Positions 38,759 to 49,000 of a DNA stretch of 62,682 nt are shown piece after piece; positions within the stretch are counted from its first letter, which is position 1, and the number at the start of each line of letters is the position of its first letter. This stretch comes from Lachnospiraceae bacterium (GTDB lineage: Bacteria > Bacillota > Clostridia > Lachnospirales > Lachnospiraceae), in NCBI GenBank assembly GCA_017555455.1, contig JAFZGJ010000125.1, forward strand, positions 1-62,682, written 5' to 3'. Position numbers and translations under genes: made by a program. The notes below the pieces were generated by a model. It was not told the DNA's origin. It ran no database searches and was given only the letters and a program-made list of their open reading frames with translations.

Positions 38759-41251
38759 ATGTCATTTTTAGATATAATTTATACATTATTAATAGGTCCA
38801 CTGCAATTGATTTTTGAGATTATCTTTACAATTGCTAATCGAATTACAGGACATCCGGGGATAGCTATTATTGCGCTTAGTCTTATTATGAATTTCTTGG
38901 TATTGCCGTTATATCGCAGTGCTGATGCAATGCAGGAAGAAGCTATAAATTTTCTGCCGATTTTAATGGCTATTGTAAATATTGTATCTAGTGCTTTATA
39001 TTTAAAAGGGTTTCCATTAAAAACTAAAATTCAGCTATATGCAATGGCAATGTTCTTTTTAGTATTTTTATACACATCCCCTTCCGGATTAGTATTTTAT
39101 TGGACATTGAATAATTTGTTTTCACTGGCAAAAAATATTTTTTATAAACTGAAGAATCCTAAGAGGGTATTGGAAATATTGTCATTTTTTGTGGGAATTA
39201 GTGTATGGACAGATACAGTAGCAAGTTATGGAGATTTGACTCTAAAAGGAAAAGCAGTACTTATTGTGGCTGGAATAGCATTTCAAATTCCATTAATTTT
39301 ATATATTTTAGGAAATGTGAAAAGAAATAAGATATTGATTTCAAAGGAGCAGAAATATAATAAAACTGTATTTTTATGGGGAAGTATATTTTTAACGATT
39401 TATATTGGAATATTAATACCATCTGCAGTGATAGCTGCATCTCCAATAGAATTTGTTGATGTTTCCTATTATCATAATTCAGTGTGGTATCTCGTATATT
39501 CGGGATGTCTTGCAGCAGGAATCTTTTTGGTATGGATGCGTGTGTTTTATTGGCTGGCAACTGATAAGGGAAAGGCCATATTTGATAGATTTGTATGGAT
39601 ATTGTGCGGGACTTCTATAATCAATTATATGTTTTTTGGAACAAATATGGGAATTCTTTCTCCAAACTTGCAGTATGAGCAAGGAGTAAATTGGGGATTA
39701 CAGGATGAGATGAGTAATTTTTTGATTCTGCAGTTTGCAGTGGCAGTATTGTATTTTGTTTTTCAAAAAATAAACGGAAATATTATAGGAAATATATTGC
39801 TTACTATGGTAATTGCAACATCAGTTATGTTGGGTACTAACGTAATAAAGATAAATGATGCTAATGCAGAACTAGAACAGCAGATAGGAGAAGAAGTAAA
39901 TTTTAATCTTAGTAAAACGGGTAAAAATGTTATTGTATTTATGCTTGACAGAGCAATGAGTCAATATGTTCCATGTATATTTAATGAAAAACCGGAATTA
40001 AAAGAGCAGTTTGCGGGATTTACATATTATTCCAATACCATATCTTATGGAGGTTATACAAATTTTACTACACCATCGCTTTTTGGAGGCTATGAATATA
40101 TTCCGATAGAGATTAACAAAAGAGATGAGGAGCCTTTAGTCGCAAAACAAAATAAAGCATTAAAAGTTATGCCTGCAATTTTTGATGGTTATGACTATGA
40201 AGTGACGGTATGTGATCCGCCTTATGCCGGATATGCCTGGATACCGGATTTGTCTATATATGATGAACTTCCAAAAGTCAAGACATACATTACACAGGGG
40301 AAATACAGTGATGTTAGTACTGTAAAGAGAAAAATTGAGATTAATAAGAGAAACTTTTTTTGCCATAGTATTATGAAGGTGATGCCATTATTGTTGCAGG
40401 AAACCATATATGATGAAGGTCTGTACAATCAAGCTGATGCAGGAACAAATAGTATATATACAACACAAGTTGTGAAGGGTACTACTATTTCTGAAGGATT
40501 ATCATCTAGTTTTATTGATCAATATAATGTCTTATTAGAACTTTCGGGGATGACACGGACTACGGAAGAGAATATGAATACATTTTTGATGATATCAAAT
40601 TGTACAACTCATGAACCAATGCTCCTTCAGGAACCTGAGTATGAGCCTTCATTGTATGTAGACAATACAGAATATGATCTACAAAATCAAAATAGATTTG
40701 AAATAAACGGAAGAAAAATGAAGGTAGAGAATGCATTACAGATGAGCCATTATCAGACGAATATGGCAGCATTTATCCAATTAGGAAAGTGGTTTGACTA
40801 TATGCGAGAGAATGATGTGTATGATAATACCAGAATTATACTTGTAGCAGATCATGGAAGAGCATTAGGACAATTTGATGAAGTAATGTTGGATGGCGGA
40901 AGCAGTAATAGGTTTGATTTGGAATCATATTACCCTTTGCTCATGATTAAAGACTTTAATAGCAGTGAGTATATGGTATCAAATGAATTTATGACGAATG
41001 CAGATGTACCGATATTGGCAATGGATGGATTAATAGAGAATCCTGTGAATCCATATACCGGAAAGAAGATAGAAAATACTGCGAAAACATCTGATATACA
41101 TTTCATATTTGCAGGTAATAGATGTGTCACATCTGATAATAACGGAAATGTTTTTTTGCCGGAGCCATGGTTAATATTTCGTGGAGAAAATGTGTGGGAT
41201 AAAAACAATTGGGAAATTATAAAAAAAGAAACATCTATGCCGATAGATTAG
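38759..41251 (+). CDS. YidC-like/sulfatase-fold fusion membrane protein
   Basis: An 830-residue fusion. Residues 1-140 resemble YidC/Oxa1 insertases (first segment, then IIALSLIMNFLVLPLYRSADAMQEE, then SPSGLVFYWTLNNLFSLAKNIFYKL), but the stretch between residues 62 and 64 joins regions that are normally separated by the cytoplasmic hairpin. About nine more hydrophobic segments follow, then from about residue 385 an alkaline-phosphatase/sulfatase-like domain with VIVFMLDRAMS, TNFTTPSLFGG and VADHGRA. It may transfer phosphoglycerol or a related group. GAGGA lies before the ATG. Confidence 0.78.
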   Translation: MSFLDIIYTLLIGPLQLIFEIIFTIANRITGHPGIAIIALSLIMNFLVLPLYRSADAMQEEAINFLPILMAIVNIVSSALYLKGFPLKTKIQLYAMAMFFLVFLYTSPSGLVFYWTLNNLFSLAKNIFYKLKNPKRVLEILSFFVGISVWTDTVASYGDLTLKGKAVLIVAGIAFQIPLILYILGNVKRNKILISKEQKYNKTVFLWGSIFLTIYIGILIPSAVIAASPIEFVDVSYYHNSVWYLVYSGCLAAGIFLVWMRVFYWLATDKGKAIFDRFVWILCGTSIINYMFFGTNMGILSPNLQYEQGVNWGLQDEMSNFLILQFAVAVLYFVFQKINGNIIGNILLTMVIATSVMLGTNVIKINDANAELEQQIGEEVNFNLSKTGKNVIVFMLDRAMSQYVPCIFNEKPELKEQFAGFTYYSNTISYGGYTNFTTPSLFGGYEYIPIEINKRDEEPLVAKQNKALKVMPAIFDGYDYEVTVCDPPYAGYAWIPDLSIYDELPKVKTYITQGKYSDVSTVKRKIEINKRNFFCHSIMKVMPLLLQETIYDEGLYNQADAGTNSIYTTQVVKGTTISEGLSSSFIDQYNVLLELSGMTRTTEENMNTFLMISNCTTHEPMLLQEPEYEPSLYVDNTEYDLQNQNRFEINGRKMKVENALQMSHYQTNMAAFIQLGKWFDYMRENDVYDNTRIILVADHGRALGQFDEVMLDGGSSNRFDLESYYPLLMIKDFNSSEYMVSNEFMTNADVPILAMDGLIENPVNPYTGKKIENTAKTSDIHFIFAGNRCVTSDNNGNVFLPEPWLIFRGENVWDKNNWEIIKKETSMPID

Positions 41252-41288
41252 TGAAAAACTTCAAATGATATAGGAGGTAATGTGAAAA

Positions 41289-42521
41289 ATGTTGTTATAT
41301 ATAGATCCGGGAACGGGAAGTATGCTTTTTACAATTTTAATTGGTGTAATAGGCGCCGGAATTTATTCACTTAGAATGTTTTTGATTAAAATGCGCTTTA
41401 TATTAAGTGGTGGAAAAGCAAAAATAAATGAAGATAAAATACCATTTTTGATTTTTTCTGATGATAAAAGATACTGGAATGTGTTTGAGCCGGTCTGTCG
41501 GGAATTGGATAAAAGAGGTAAAAATGTAGTTTATATGACATCGTCACAAGATGATCCTGTATTTGAGAATAAGTATACGCATGTAAAAGCAGAGTATATT
41601 GGCAAAGACAACAAAGCATTTGCAAAATTAAATTATATAAATGCAACAATGCTATTATCCACAACACCTGGGTTAGGTGTTTATCAATGGAAAAGATCTC
41701 CAAAAGTTCAGTATTATGTACATATGTTGCATGCAGCAGGTGAAGTCACAATGTATAGAATGTTTGGGATTGATTATTATGATGCTGTTTTATTATCAGG
41801 AGAATACCAATTGGAAGATGTTCGATCACTTGAAAAAATGCGTAATTTGCCACCAAAAGAATTGGTAAAGGTTGGTATTCCTTATATGGATGAGATGGCA
41901 GAACGTTTGCAAAAAAGTGGAGTGGCAGATATGCATCCTAAAACGGTGCTTCTGGCACCGACATGGGGGCCCAGTGGAATACTTAAAAAATATGGTGGAA
42001 GAATAATTGAGGTACTTTTAAAAACCGGCTATCATGTGATTATCCGTCCTCATCCGCAGTCATTTACATCGGAGAAGGAGATGATTGAAAATCTGATGAA
42101 AAAATATCCGGCATCAGAGCAATTGGAGTGGAATCGGGATAATGATAATTTTGAAGTTCTACGCAGGTCTGATATATTGATATCTGATTTTTCCGGTGTT
42201 ATTTTTGACTTTTCTTTAGTATATGATAAACCTATCATATACACAGACCCTAATTTTGATGTGGGAGTTTATGATGCATGGTGGTTAGATAAACCTTTAT
42301 GGACAGTTGGAGCACTTCCGAGATTAGGGAAAGAATTAACGGAAGATAATATGGAATCACTAAAAGAGGTCATAGATTCTTGTCTTACAGATCCACAGTA
42401 TGCAGAGGGAAGAAGAAGCGTCAAGGCAGAAACTTGGGAGCATTGCGGAGAAGGGGCAGAGCGAATTGCAGATTATTTAATAAATAAATATGATAAATTG
42501 ACAAAAACTGAAAAGGAATAA
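41289..42521 (+). CDS. CDP-glycerol glycerophosphotransferase, TagF/TagB-like
   Basis: A 410-residue protein with an N-terminal membrane hairpin (ILIGVIGAGIYSL) and a Glyphos_transf domain. IIRPHPQS and DILISDFSGVIFDFSLVYDKPIIY are the CDP-glycerol-binding and catalytic segments of the family. It would attach glycerol phosphate to the growing glycan on the cytoplasmic side. AGGAGG at 41272 is a strong site; the nearer ATG at 41280 is followed at once by a stop codon, so 41289 is the start. It is the last gene of the locus. Confidence 0.85.
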   Translation: MLLYIDPGTGSMLFTILIGVIGAGIYSLRMFLIKMRFILSGGKAKINEDKIPFLIFSDDKRYWNVFEPVCRELDKRGKNVVYMTSSQDDPVFENKYTHVKAEYIGKDNKAFAKLNYINATMLLSTTPGLGVYQWKRSPKVQYYVHMLHAAGEVTMYRMFGIDYYDAVLLSGEYQLEDVRSLEKMRNLPPKELVKVGIPYMDEMAERLQKSGVADMHPKTVLLAPTWGPSGILKKYGGRIIEVLLKTGYHVIIRPHPQSFTSEKEMIENLMKKYPASEQLEWNRDNDNFEVLRRSDILISDFSGVIFDFSLVYDKPIIYTDPNFDVGVYDAWWLDKPLWTVGALPRLGKELTEDNMESLKEVIDSCLTDPQYAEGRRSVKAETWEHCGEGAERIADYLINKYDKLTKTEKE

Positions 42522-42526
42522 AATTG

Positions 42527-42559
42527 TAGCCAAGTTAGCAACTGAGTCTAACTTGGCTA
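42527..42559. terminator. Bidirectional terminator at the end of the polysaccharide locus
   Basis: A perfect 12-base stem (TAGCCAAGTTAG with CTAACTTGGCTA) has a nine-base loop. TTCTTT follows on the + strand and an A/T-rich tract on the other side. It lies between the converging CDP-glycerol transferase and sensor kinase genes, and its right arm overlaps the kinase stop. Confidence 0.82.
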
Positions 42560-44032
42560 TTCTTTGGATAAAATGAAAATATCCGGTCTGTTAATGTATG
42601 TACTCAAATCTTTGTGCCTGTCACTTTGAATGATATAGTGATTCTTGTGATTGAATAAAATATTAACACAGGTGTAGATTTCAGATGAAGAACCAGCTGT
42701 GATTTCATCAATCAACAAAGTAGCTTTATACTTTTCTTTTAACATCCAAATATCCATAAGTCCGATGCCGGAACCGCCGGTATCGGGATGTGTTGTATGT
42801 CTGGCAAGTCCTAAGTTCTTTAAAGTTTCTATATGAAATATACTTCCTGTATTGAGAATCCTGATTGTGCAAATTTCTTCCGTTTTCCCAAGATAAACCA
42901 GAATAGAAGCACCGGAAATATTGGTACAAGCATTTAGAGCATTTGCCAGTAGGTCGCTTAGCATATGATTAAAGTCATCTTCCGTGATTTCCATAGGAAT
43001 AGTGGACTCTAGATTATCAAAAAGCATAACCCGGAAAGGAATGCTGGCTTTCTTAGCTTCTGAATACATAAAAGATAAGGTGGCATTTGTGAATTCAAAA
43101 GCTGTCTTTGGTAAGTTTTCGTTTTTTATTTCTTGTTCTTTTAATATCTCACCCCTTTCATCATAAAGCTGTTTCAGTTTCCGGCAGAGAGGGGAATCAG
43201 TTTCCCATTGGGATAAATCTAAAGGAATATTCTTTTCATTGGATTCAAAAATAGCATTATAGATGATAGGAATAATCTTATTATCTTTATGAATGGCTCT
43301 TGAAAGCTTGTCATTGTCACGTTTAAGCTTTGCAATTTCCCGATTTTTTTCTTCTAAAAGAAGGTTTAAGGTATGAATTTCATTTTCCTTCAAATATTTC
43401 CGGTAGGTCTGTGTAATGTGGTAGTTCCACCAGTAGATGAGGAGGAAAGTTAGGATTACAACTAAGGTAAAAAAGCAAAACATTATGGTATCGGTTAAGG
43501 TATCTAATTGATTGTACGTAATTATCATCATAATCAGTATAATACATAAAGTTGAGCCAATATTGTTAGAAGGAATGTTATAGAGGAAAGTCATACCTTT
43601 TCGAAGACGAGGGATACGAAAACAGAAATAAATAAGTAGAAATTGGAGTATTCCAACAATAATACGCAAGGAAATCAAGGGTATTTCATATTTTCTATAA
43701 TAAAAAGGTGCTACAATTAGTGAACTGAAAAGGGTTGCTATAAAAATCATAATAAAACCAAATGCGTATGAAAAGAGTATGGTTATGTAAGAGATAGATG
43801 TTTTAACTTTTTTTATGCATTTTGTAATAAGAAAAAGAGCCAATAAAAGAAAGAACCAATTTAGTGATTTAACATTGTGAAATAAAAGAGTAGTACAAAC
43901 ACTTGCAAATAGACATAAAGAAATTAAGAGTGTTTGCATATACTTGGATAATGGTTTGATATTTAATAATTTGCAATATGTGAATACAGCATTTATTAAG
44001 ATAAAAAAGTTGCGAATAATATTTTCTAACAA
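42557..44032 (-). CDS. GHKL sensor histidine kinase (AgrC-like layout)
   Basis: A 491-residue kinase. Six or seven N-terminal membrane segments are followed by a coiled coil, a His box (SRAIHKDNKIIPI), an N box (LLANALNACT) and the G box GGSGIGLMDIW of GHKL ATPases. The layout fits peptide-sensing AgrC-type kinases. The frame is open to an ATG at 44080 without a ribosome site, whereas the TTG at 44032 follows AAAGGAG at proper spacing, so TTG is chosen. The partner is probably the response regulator upstream at 44199. The ligand is unknown. Confidence 0.82.
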   Translation of the reverse strand: MLENIIRNFFILINAVFTYCKLLNIKPLSKYMQTLLISLCLFASVCTTLLFHNVKSLNWFFLLLALFLITKCIKKVKTSISYITILFSYAFGFIMIFIATLFSSLIVAPFYYRKYEIPLISLRIIVGILQFLLIYFCFRIPRLRKGMTFLYNIPSNNIGSTLCIILIMMIITYNQLDTLTDTIMFCFFTLVVILTFLLIYWWNYHITQTYRKYLKENEIHTLNLLLEEKNREIAKLKRDNDKLSRAIHKDNKIIPIIYNAIFESNEKNIPLDLSQWETDSPLCRKLKQLYDERGEILKEQEIKNENLPKTAFEFTNATLSFMYSEAKKASIPFRVMLFDNLESTIPMEITEDDFNHMLSDLLANALNACTNISGASILVYLGKTEEICTIRILNTGSIFHIETLKNLGLARHTTHPDTGGSGIGLMDIWMLKEKYKATLLIDEITAGSSSEIYTCVNILFNHKNHYIIQSDRHKDLSTYINRPDIFILSKE

Positions 44033-44110
44033 AATACTCTCCTTTACAAATTCTAATGAAATTCTACGATAAGGAAACATTAGGAAAAATAGTTTATAAA
44101 AGCCATAAAA

Positions 44111-44149
44111 TATAAACTTCCTTTAAAAATAAAAGGAGGAAAGTTTATA
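44111..44149 (+). promoter_or_regulatory. Hairpin masking the ribosome site of the 14-codon ORF
   Basis: TATAAACTT at 44111 pairs with AAGTTTATA at 44141, and CCTTT at 44120 pairs with AAAGG at 44132, leaving AGGA as a bulge. The stem covers half of the AGGAGG site and the first base of the ATG, so it could limit translation. Confidence 0.5.
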
Positions 44150-44193
44150 TGGATTGGTTTTTATGGTTCTGGCATACAGTTATTTTTGGTTAG
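44149..44193 (+). CDS. Candidate 14-residue peptide, MDWFLWFWHTVIFG
   Basis: A tiny ORF in the gap between the sensor kinase and the response regulator, on the opposite strand. AGGAGGAAAG lies eight bases before the ATG, one of the best ribosome sites of the window. The peptide has three Trp and three Phe and no signal sequence. The ribosome site and ATG fall in a hairpin (44111-44149). It could be a signalling or leader peptide. Expression is not shown, and a chance ORF is possible. Confidence 0.45.
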   Translation: MDWFLWFWHTVIFG

Positions 44194-44198
44194 GATAG

Positions 44199-44987
44199 CT
44201 ACATATCCGTCTTAATCTTATTCGCGTAATAATACACGAATTCCAGAGTTGTAGGAACTCCTTTCTCAGAGCGGATTCTAGCCGTGTAATGAGTAAGGAG
44301 TTCTTCAATGTCTGAATGTCTCCATGCACGGTTAATCGCGTTCTGCATGGCTCTTTCTACACTGGCATCACTTTTCTGATACATTTCTGCTAATTCACGA
44401 TATACATTCGCAGAAGAATCCTTAACAATTAATAAAATGGCATCGGCCAGATAGCGGTATCCGATGTTTTTGGGGCTGATTCCGACCCAGTCAAGCTCCC
44501 GATACACCCTTCGGGTATATAAGGGCAGATTTTTCTCATAACTGTCTTCTTCTGATATATTTTCCGTAACAGAAGGTCTGCGGCTCAAAATGGCATGCTG
44601 AATCATTCGGATAAATTCAACGACGTATTGGGCAGAGTAGTCCGGTTTGTGTTTAGACATAATAAAATCGGCGCCCAGATTACGGGCAGATTCGTATGTA
44701 ACATTGCTGGAGTTATTGGTGGTAATTAAGATATAAGGACGTAGGGAAAGGTTAAGTGCGTTTAATTTGGCTAAAAACATAATTCCATTTCCGGTACCAC
44801 GGTTTAGTTCAATATCTAGAATAATCACATCAGGAAGCGCACTTTTTACCAATTCAATCCCTTGATCGGAGTCCCCCGTAATTCCTACCAGTTTTAAAGT
44901 CTCAATTTTTTCAATATATTGGCGTAATTCCTTACAGGCAGCAACATCATCTTCGATAATCAGAATATTTAGTGTTTTATTTTCCAT
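44199..44987 (-). CDS. Response regulator with Spo0A-like output domain
   Basis: A 262-residue regulator. The receiver domain has IIEDD, the phospho-accepting Asp in VIILDIEL and Lys in MSKHK. The C-terminal half resembles the Spo0A DNA-binding domain (GYRYLADAILLIV, SVERAMQNAINRAW, PTTLEFVYYYANKI). It is not the sporulation master regulator by sequence but a relative. The start at 44987 has AAAAGGAG in front; the longer frame to 45074 lacks one. It is probably phosphorylated by the kinase at 42557. Confidence 0.82.
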   Translation of the reverse strand: MENKTLNILIIEDDVAACKELRQYIEKIETLKLVGITGDSDQGIELVKSALPDVIILDIELNRGTGNGIMFLAKLNALNLSLRPYILITTNNSSNVTYESARNLGADFIMSKHKPDYSAQYVVEFIRMIQHAILSRRPSVTENISEEDSYEKNLPLYTRRVYRELDWVGISPKNIGYRYLADAILLIVKDSSANVYRELAEMYQKSDASVERAMQNAINRAWRHSDIEELLTHYTARIRSEKGVPTTLEFVYYYANKIKTDM

Positions 44988-45009
44988 GGATAAAATACTC
45001 CTTTTTCTT

Positions 45010-45038
45010 ATTATATATGGCAAAATAACATAAAACAA
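45010..45038 (-). promoter_or_regulatory. Predicted promoter of the response regulator
   Basis: On the - strand TTGTTT and TATAAT are separated by 17 bases. The -10 box lies about 25 bases before the regulator ATG. Confidence 0.55.
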
Positions 45039-45054
45039 CAAAAAACAACAATTT

Positions 45055-45082
45055 TTGACAAAAATAGACGACACTGTATAAT
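45055..45082 (+). promoter_or_regulatory. Predicted sigma-A promoter of the first XRE gene
   Basis: TTGACA at 45055 and TATAAT at 45077 match the consensus with a 16-base spacer. Transcription would start near 45089 and give a leader of about 100 bases holding two AAAAAGGAAC direct repeats 20 bases apart (45121 and 45141). Confidence 0.75.
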
Positions 45083-45189
45083 AAAAATATTGATATAAGT
45101 ATTATACAGTAATAAATATAAAAAAGGAACAATGGGGTCAAAAAAGGAACTGTTGTGTGTTTGGTTGTAGAAGAAGAGAAAGGGAAATT

Positions 45190-45537
45190 ATGTTTAAACG
45201 GGAAATTGGGAAACGAATACGACAAATTCGGGAAGAAAAAGAGATGACAAGAGACCAGTTGGCGGCAAATGCAGAAATTACATCAAAATTTTTATATGAA
45301 CTGGAAAATGGAAAGAAAGGTTTATCGGCAACTACATTGCTGAAAGTAGCCAATGCATTGTCCTGTAGTTGCGATTATATTTTGTTAGGAGTAAAAAGTG
45401 GGGACGGAAGTTATGGAAGTGAGCCCTTTGTTACTCAATTATTAAAGGGATTTAATGAGAAACAATGTAAGATTATTTCTGAAATTCTTCAATTATTACT
45501 TGAATTAAACGAAGAAATGACAAAACATGAATTATAG
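45190..45537 (+). CDS. XRE-family transcriptional regulator 1
   Basis: A 115-residue DNA-binding protein. The helix-turn-helix spans about residues 5-62 (IGKRIRQIREEKEMTRDQLAANAEITSKFLYELE is the core, in pieces typical of XRE repressors). The last 35 residues have no known domain. The ATG at 45190 follows AAAGGGA; the longer frame from 45157 has no ribosome site. A paralogue follows at 45616. It may repress the defence island downstream, which is inference from position. Confidence 0.85.
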   Translation: MFKREIGKRIRQIREEKEMTRDQLAANAEITSKFLYELENGKKGLSATTLLKVANALSCSCDYILLGVKSGDGSYGSEPFVTQLLKGFNEKQCKIISEILQLLLELNEEMTKHEL

Positions 45538-45615
45538 GTAATGTAAAATAGAACTATTGACCTTTGTCCTTGAAGTCAAAAAATGTCAAAATTAGGAAAA
45601 AGAGGGGACGATGAC

Positions 45616-45939
45616 ATGACAAATGACGGAATGGGAATGGGAATCAGAATACAGGAATTAAGAAAAGAACGTAATATGACAAGGGAGGAACTGGCGGAAA
45701 AAGCAGAAATTTCGACTAAGTTTTTGTATGAAGTGGAAATGGGCAAAAAAGGAATTTCGTCAGAGACTTTATTGAAAATTGCGGTTGCACTTTCTGCAAG
45801 CTGCGATTATTTGTTAACCGGTGAAGGAAAGAACCGAAATGGAAGATTTGATAATCTAACTCCAAAGCAAATGAAACGACTGGAAAAGATTGTGAAACTG
45901 ATTGGTGAGTTTTGTGAGGAGAGTTGGAATAATAATTGA
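45616..45939 (+). CDS. XRE-family transcriptional regulator 2
   Basis: A 107-residue protein closely related to regulator 1 across the helix-turn-helix (RKERNMTREELAEKAEIS, KFLYEVEMGKKGIS). The ATG at 45616 sits eight bases after AGAGGGG, better than the ATG at 45583. A GAACTATTGACCTTTG motif lies just upstream (45551). A hairpin follows the gene. Confidence 0.85.
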   Translation: MTNDGMGMGIRIQELRKERNMTREELAEKAEISTKFLYEVEMGKKGISSETLLKIAVALSASCDYLLTGEGKNRNGRFDNLTPKQMKRLEKIVKLIGEFCEESWNNN

Positions 45940-45952
45940 ATAAGTGCAAGAG

Positions 45953-45989
45953 AAAATGCTATATGCGATGGCTTCGTGTATAGCATTTT
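45953..45989 (+). terminator. Probable terminator after the XRE genes
   Basis: AAAATGCTATA at 45953 pairs with TATAGCATTTT at 45979 over 11 bases. The downstream T run is the end of the stem itself, so strength is uncertain. Confidence 0.5.
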
Positions 45990-46043
45990 GAATATAGAGA
46001 CAGGAAACTTAGGAAGGTATTAAAGAAATGAAGGAGGAATGTT

Positions 46044-49000
46044 ATGCGATACGATTTTAGTAAAATGAATGCGGATTCATTTGAGCTTATGATTCGCAGT
46101 TTAAATCAAGGTATTTTTGGAATTGCATGTGAGCAGTACGGACAGGGACCGGACGGGCAGAGAGAGTTTGTATATAATGGCAGAATCCAAGATAGGGCTG
46201 GAAATGTTTATGAAGGAAAAACATTTGGGCAGGTAAAGTATAAATATATTGCAACAAAAGAAAACGATTATCTTTGGTTAAAAAAAGAAATTGATAAAGA
46301 ATTAAAAGGATTTGAAGAAAAAGATGCTGAATATCGTCCGAATAATTATTTGTTTTATACGAATATAGTTTTGACACCTGTAAAGGATACGGGAGTTAAG
46401 GATAAAATTAATAAACATATAGAGAAATATAAAAAGATTATTCCTAATATTTATATCCTGGGATATGACGAAGTATGTGCCCTTTTAGATAATAATGAAG
46501 ATGTCAGAGCTGCCTATGCTCCCTATGTTCTATCGGGAGATGTACTTATGAAATTGTTGCAGAATAGTCCATGGGATTATTCTGAGATACTAAAGAAATA
46601 TTTGGCATTAGAATTAGAAGAAGATATGTATACACGAATGGAACAGGCAGGGTCTGTAACGGAGAAGAAAATTTCTATTGAAAAAGTATGTGTAGATATA
46701 GATGTCATGGAAGCAAATAATCGTAACAGATATAAATTTGCAAAGAGAGTATTGAAAATAGGGAATCAAATTCTTGGATATAAAAAGAGAGAATATCAAA
46801 AGAGTATGCAGGAAATTGATGAATTTGGAGGACAAATAGAAAAGGATGAGAATTTTGTATTGCTTGGGGGACCGGGAAGAGGAAAATCCACCATATGTCA
46901 GTTTATTTCCCAAATCTATCGTGCCAATTATTTGTGCCAAGTAAAGTATAAAGATTCTTATTCTAGAAAATTCATGAATGAAATTAAAGAGAAGTATGGA
47001 TATAGTATACAGGGAATGCGAGTTCCTTTTAAAATTATTTTGCGCGATTATGCTGCATGGATTACTCGTCAAGGAGAGGATGAACCCATTTCTGTTTTGA
47101 AGTATATGCAATCCAGAATAAATAAGATTACAAGTGAAGAGATATCGTTAATTATGCTGAAGAAAATGTTGGAAGAGTTGCCATGGATCTTTTTCTTTGA
47201 TGGATTGGATGAAGTACCGGAATCTTCTAATAGGTCGGAAGTGTTAAGAGAGATAGGTCACTTTATTTCTATAACCTTGCGAGAGGCAAAAAGTGATTGT
47301 ATGGTCATTGGAACTACCAGAATGCAGGGATATAATAATGATTTTGATGATAATCGTTACAAGCATGTGGAAGTGGCGGAACTATCCAAAGAGGATTGTA
47401 ACAAGTATGTTACGAAACTATTCGAAGTTATGGAGGAACAGATAGATAAAAGAGAAGAATATTTAAGTATTATGCGAGAGGCAATGGATGATGACAATAC
47501 AAGCAGATTGATGAAGACACCTTTGCAGGCGACTATTATTTCAATTCTGGTAAAAAGTGGCGGAAAACCTCCACATGAGAGATATTCTTTGTATCAGCAG
47601 TATTATTCTACCATGGTATCTAGGGAAAAGCAGAAAAATGTAATTGTAACATTAAATGACAACATAGATTGGGTGGAAGATATTCATCTTTTAATTGCAA
47701 ATAAATTGCAGACAGAATCTGAAAAACAGGAAAATCCCTCCGCAGAAATTGGGAATGATGAGTTTAGGGTTTCGATTAAAGAATATATCATTAACAATAT
47801 GGATGAGTATTATGAGAAAGAGGAAGAGGTTGAAACAAAAGTAGAATTATTTTTAAAAACAATTACCCATAGAATTTGTTTCCTGGCAGAAAACAGAGAT
47901 GGATTTTACAGTTTTTCCATTCGTTCCATGCAGGAATTTTTTGCAGGAACATATTTGGTAAAAAGAGTAGGAGACAAAAAAACTATGGAAAATATCCGTG
48001 CCATAGCTTATAAATCCTATTGGAGAAATGTACTTTTGTTTGCATTGGGTTATATAGAATTAGAGAAAAACTACTTGGAGCCTGAAATTGGAGCTTTATG
48101 TGATGAAATGAATGGAAGAAATAATCTGGTCAGGAAAGAACACACGGTAGATAATGTGTGTCTGTTTGGTTCCTGGCTGGCATTAGATATTCTTGCAGAG
48201 GATATATTTAAAGGAAAATGTCAGAACAAATACATAAAAATAGCGGCTAGGGTATTTGAAGTACCGTTTGCCAAGAATTATTGGAAATTTAATCTGATTG
48301 CGGGAGTTCAATATAATAAATTGATTTTTTTTATTAAAGAAAAATACGAAGATAAGCATGAATATACTGAATTTGTATTTTCTCTTTACATGAAATTAGC
48401 TGAAAATGAAAAAAATCAGATGGAAGAAGTAATAGAACGGCTTATGGATTCTTGTGAAGAAAAAGATAGAATTCAATATTGTATCCGGATTTTGGAAGAA
48501 AGTAATATTAAAAATGTTTCCTGGGTAGAAAAATGGGAAGAAGAATTATTAGGATATATAGAAGCGGATAAAGTTGAGCAGTTTCTTCCGAAAGAAGTAG
48601 TAAGTAGATTATTAAAGAATCCTATTTGTGAAGAAAAAATAAAAACAAATATTATTGTTAAAAAATTCTTCTTTTTGCAATGTTTGTTTGGCGAAATGAT
48701 GCCTATCGATGGAAGGGATAAAATATATCCGGAATTAAGAATAGTAAATCAGTTTAGGTGGGTGTCTTCAGATTATAGAATGGATAAAATCAGATTAGAG
48801 ATGAACGACAGCTTTACTTATACCCTATGTGAATATGGTCCCAGAGGAGGAGAAAGTGAGGCATTAAAAACTTATTTGCAACAGTTTGATATGGAGTATT
48901 TAATGATTTTATATGATTATGTAATTAATCCTTCCTATTCGCGGTATTTAGAGTTAATTGAGTGTTTGAACCGGCAGAAACCATATTTAATAGAAAAATT

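Noticed and set aside
38759-39180. Housekeeping YidC insertase gene
   Set aside because: The insertase hairpin is missing and the same frame continues into a sulfatase-fold domain.
42557-44080. ATG at 44080 as start of the sensor kinase
   Set aside because: No ribosome site precedes it, whereas the TTG at 44032 has AAAGGAG at good spacing.
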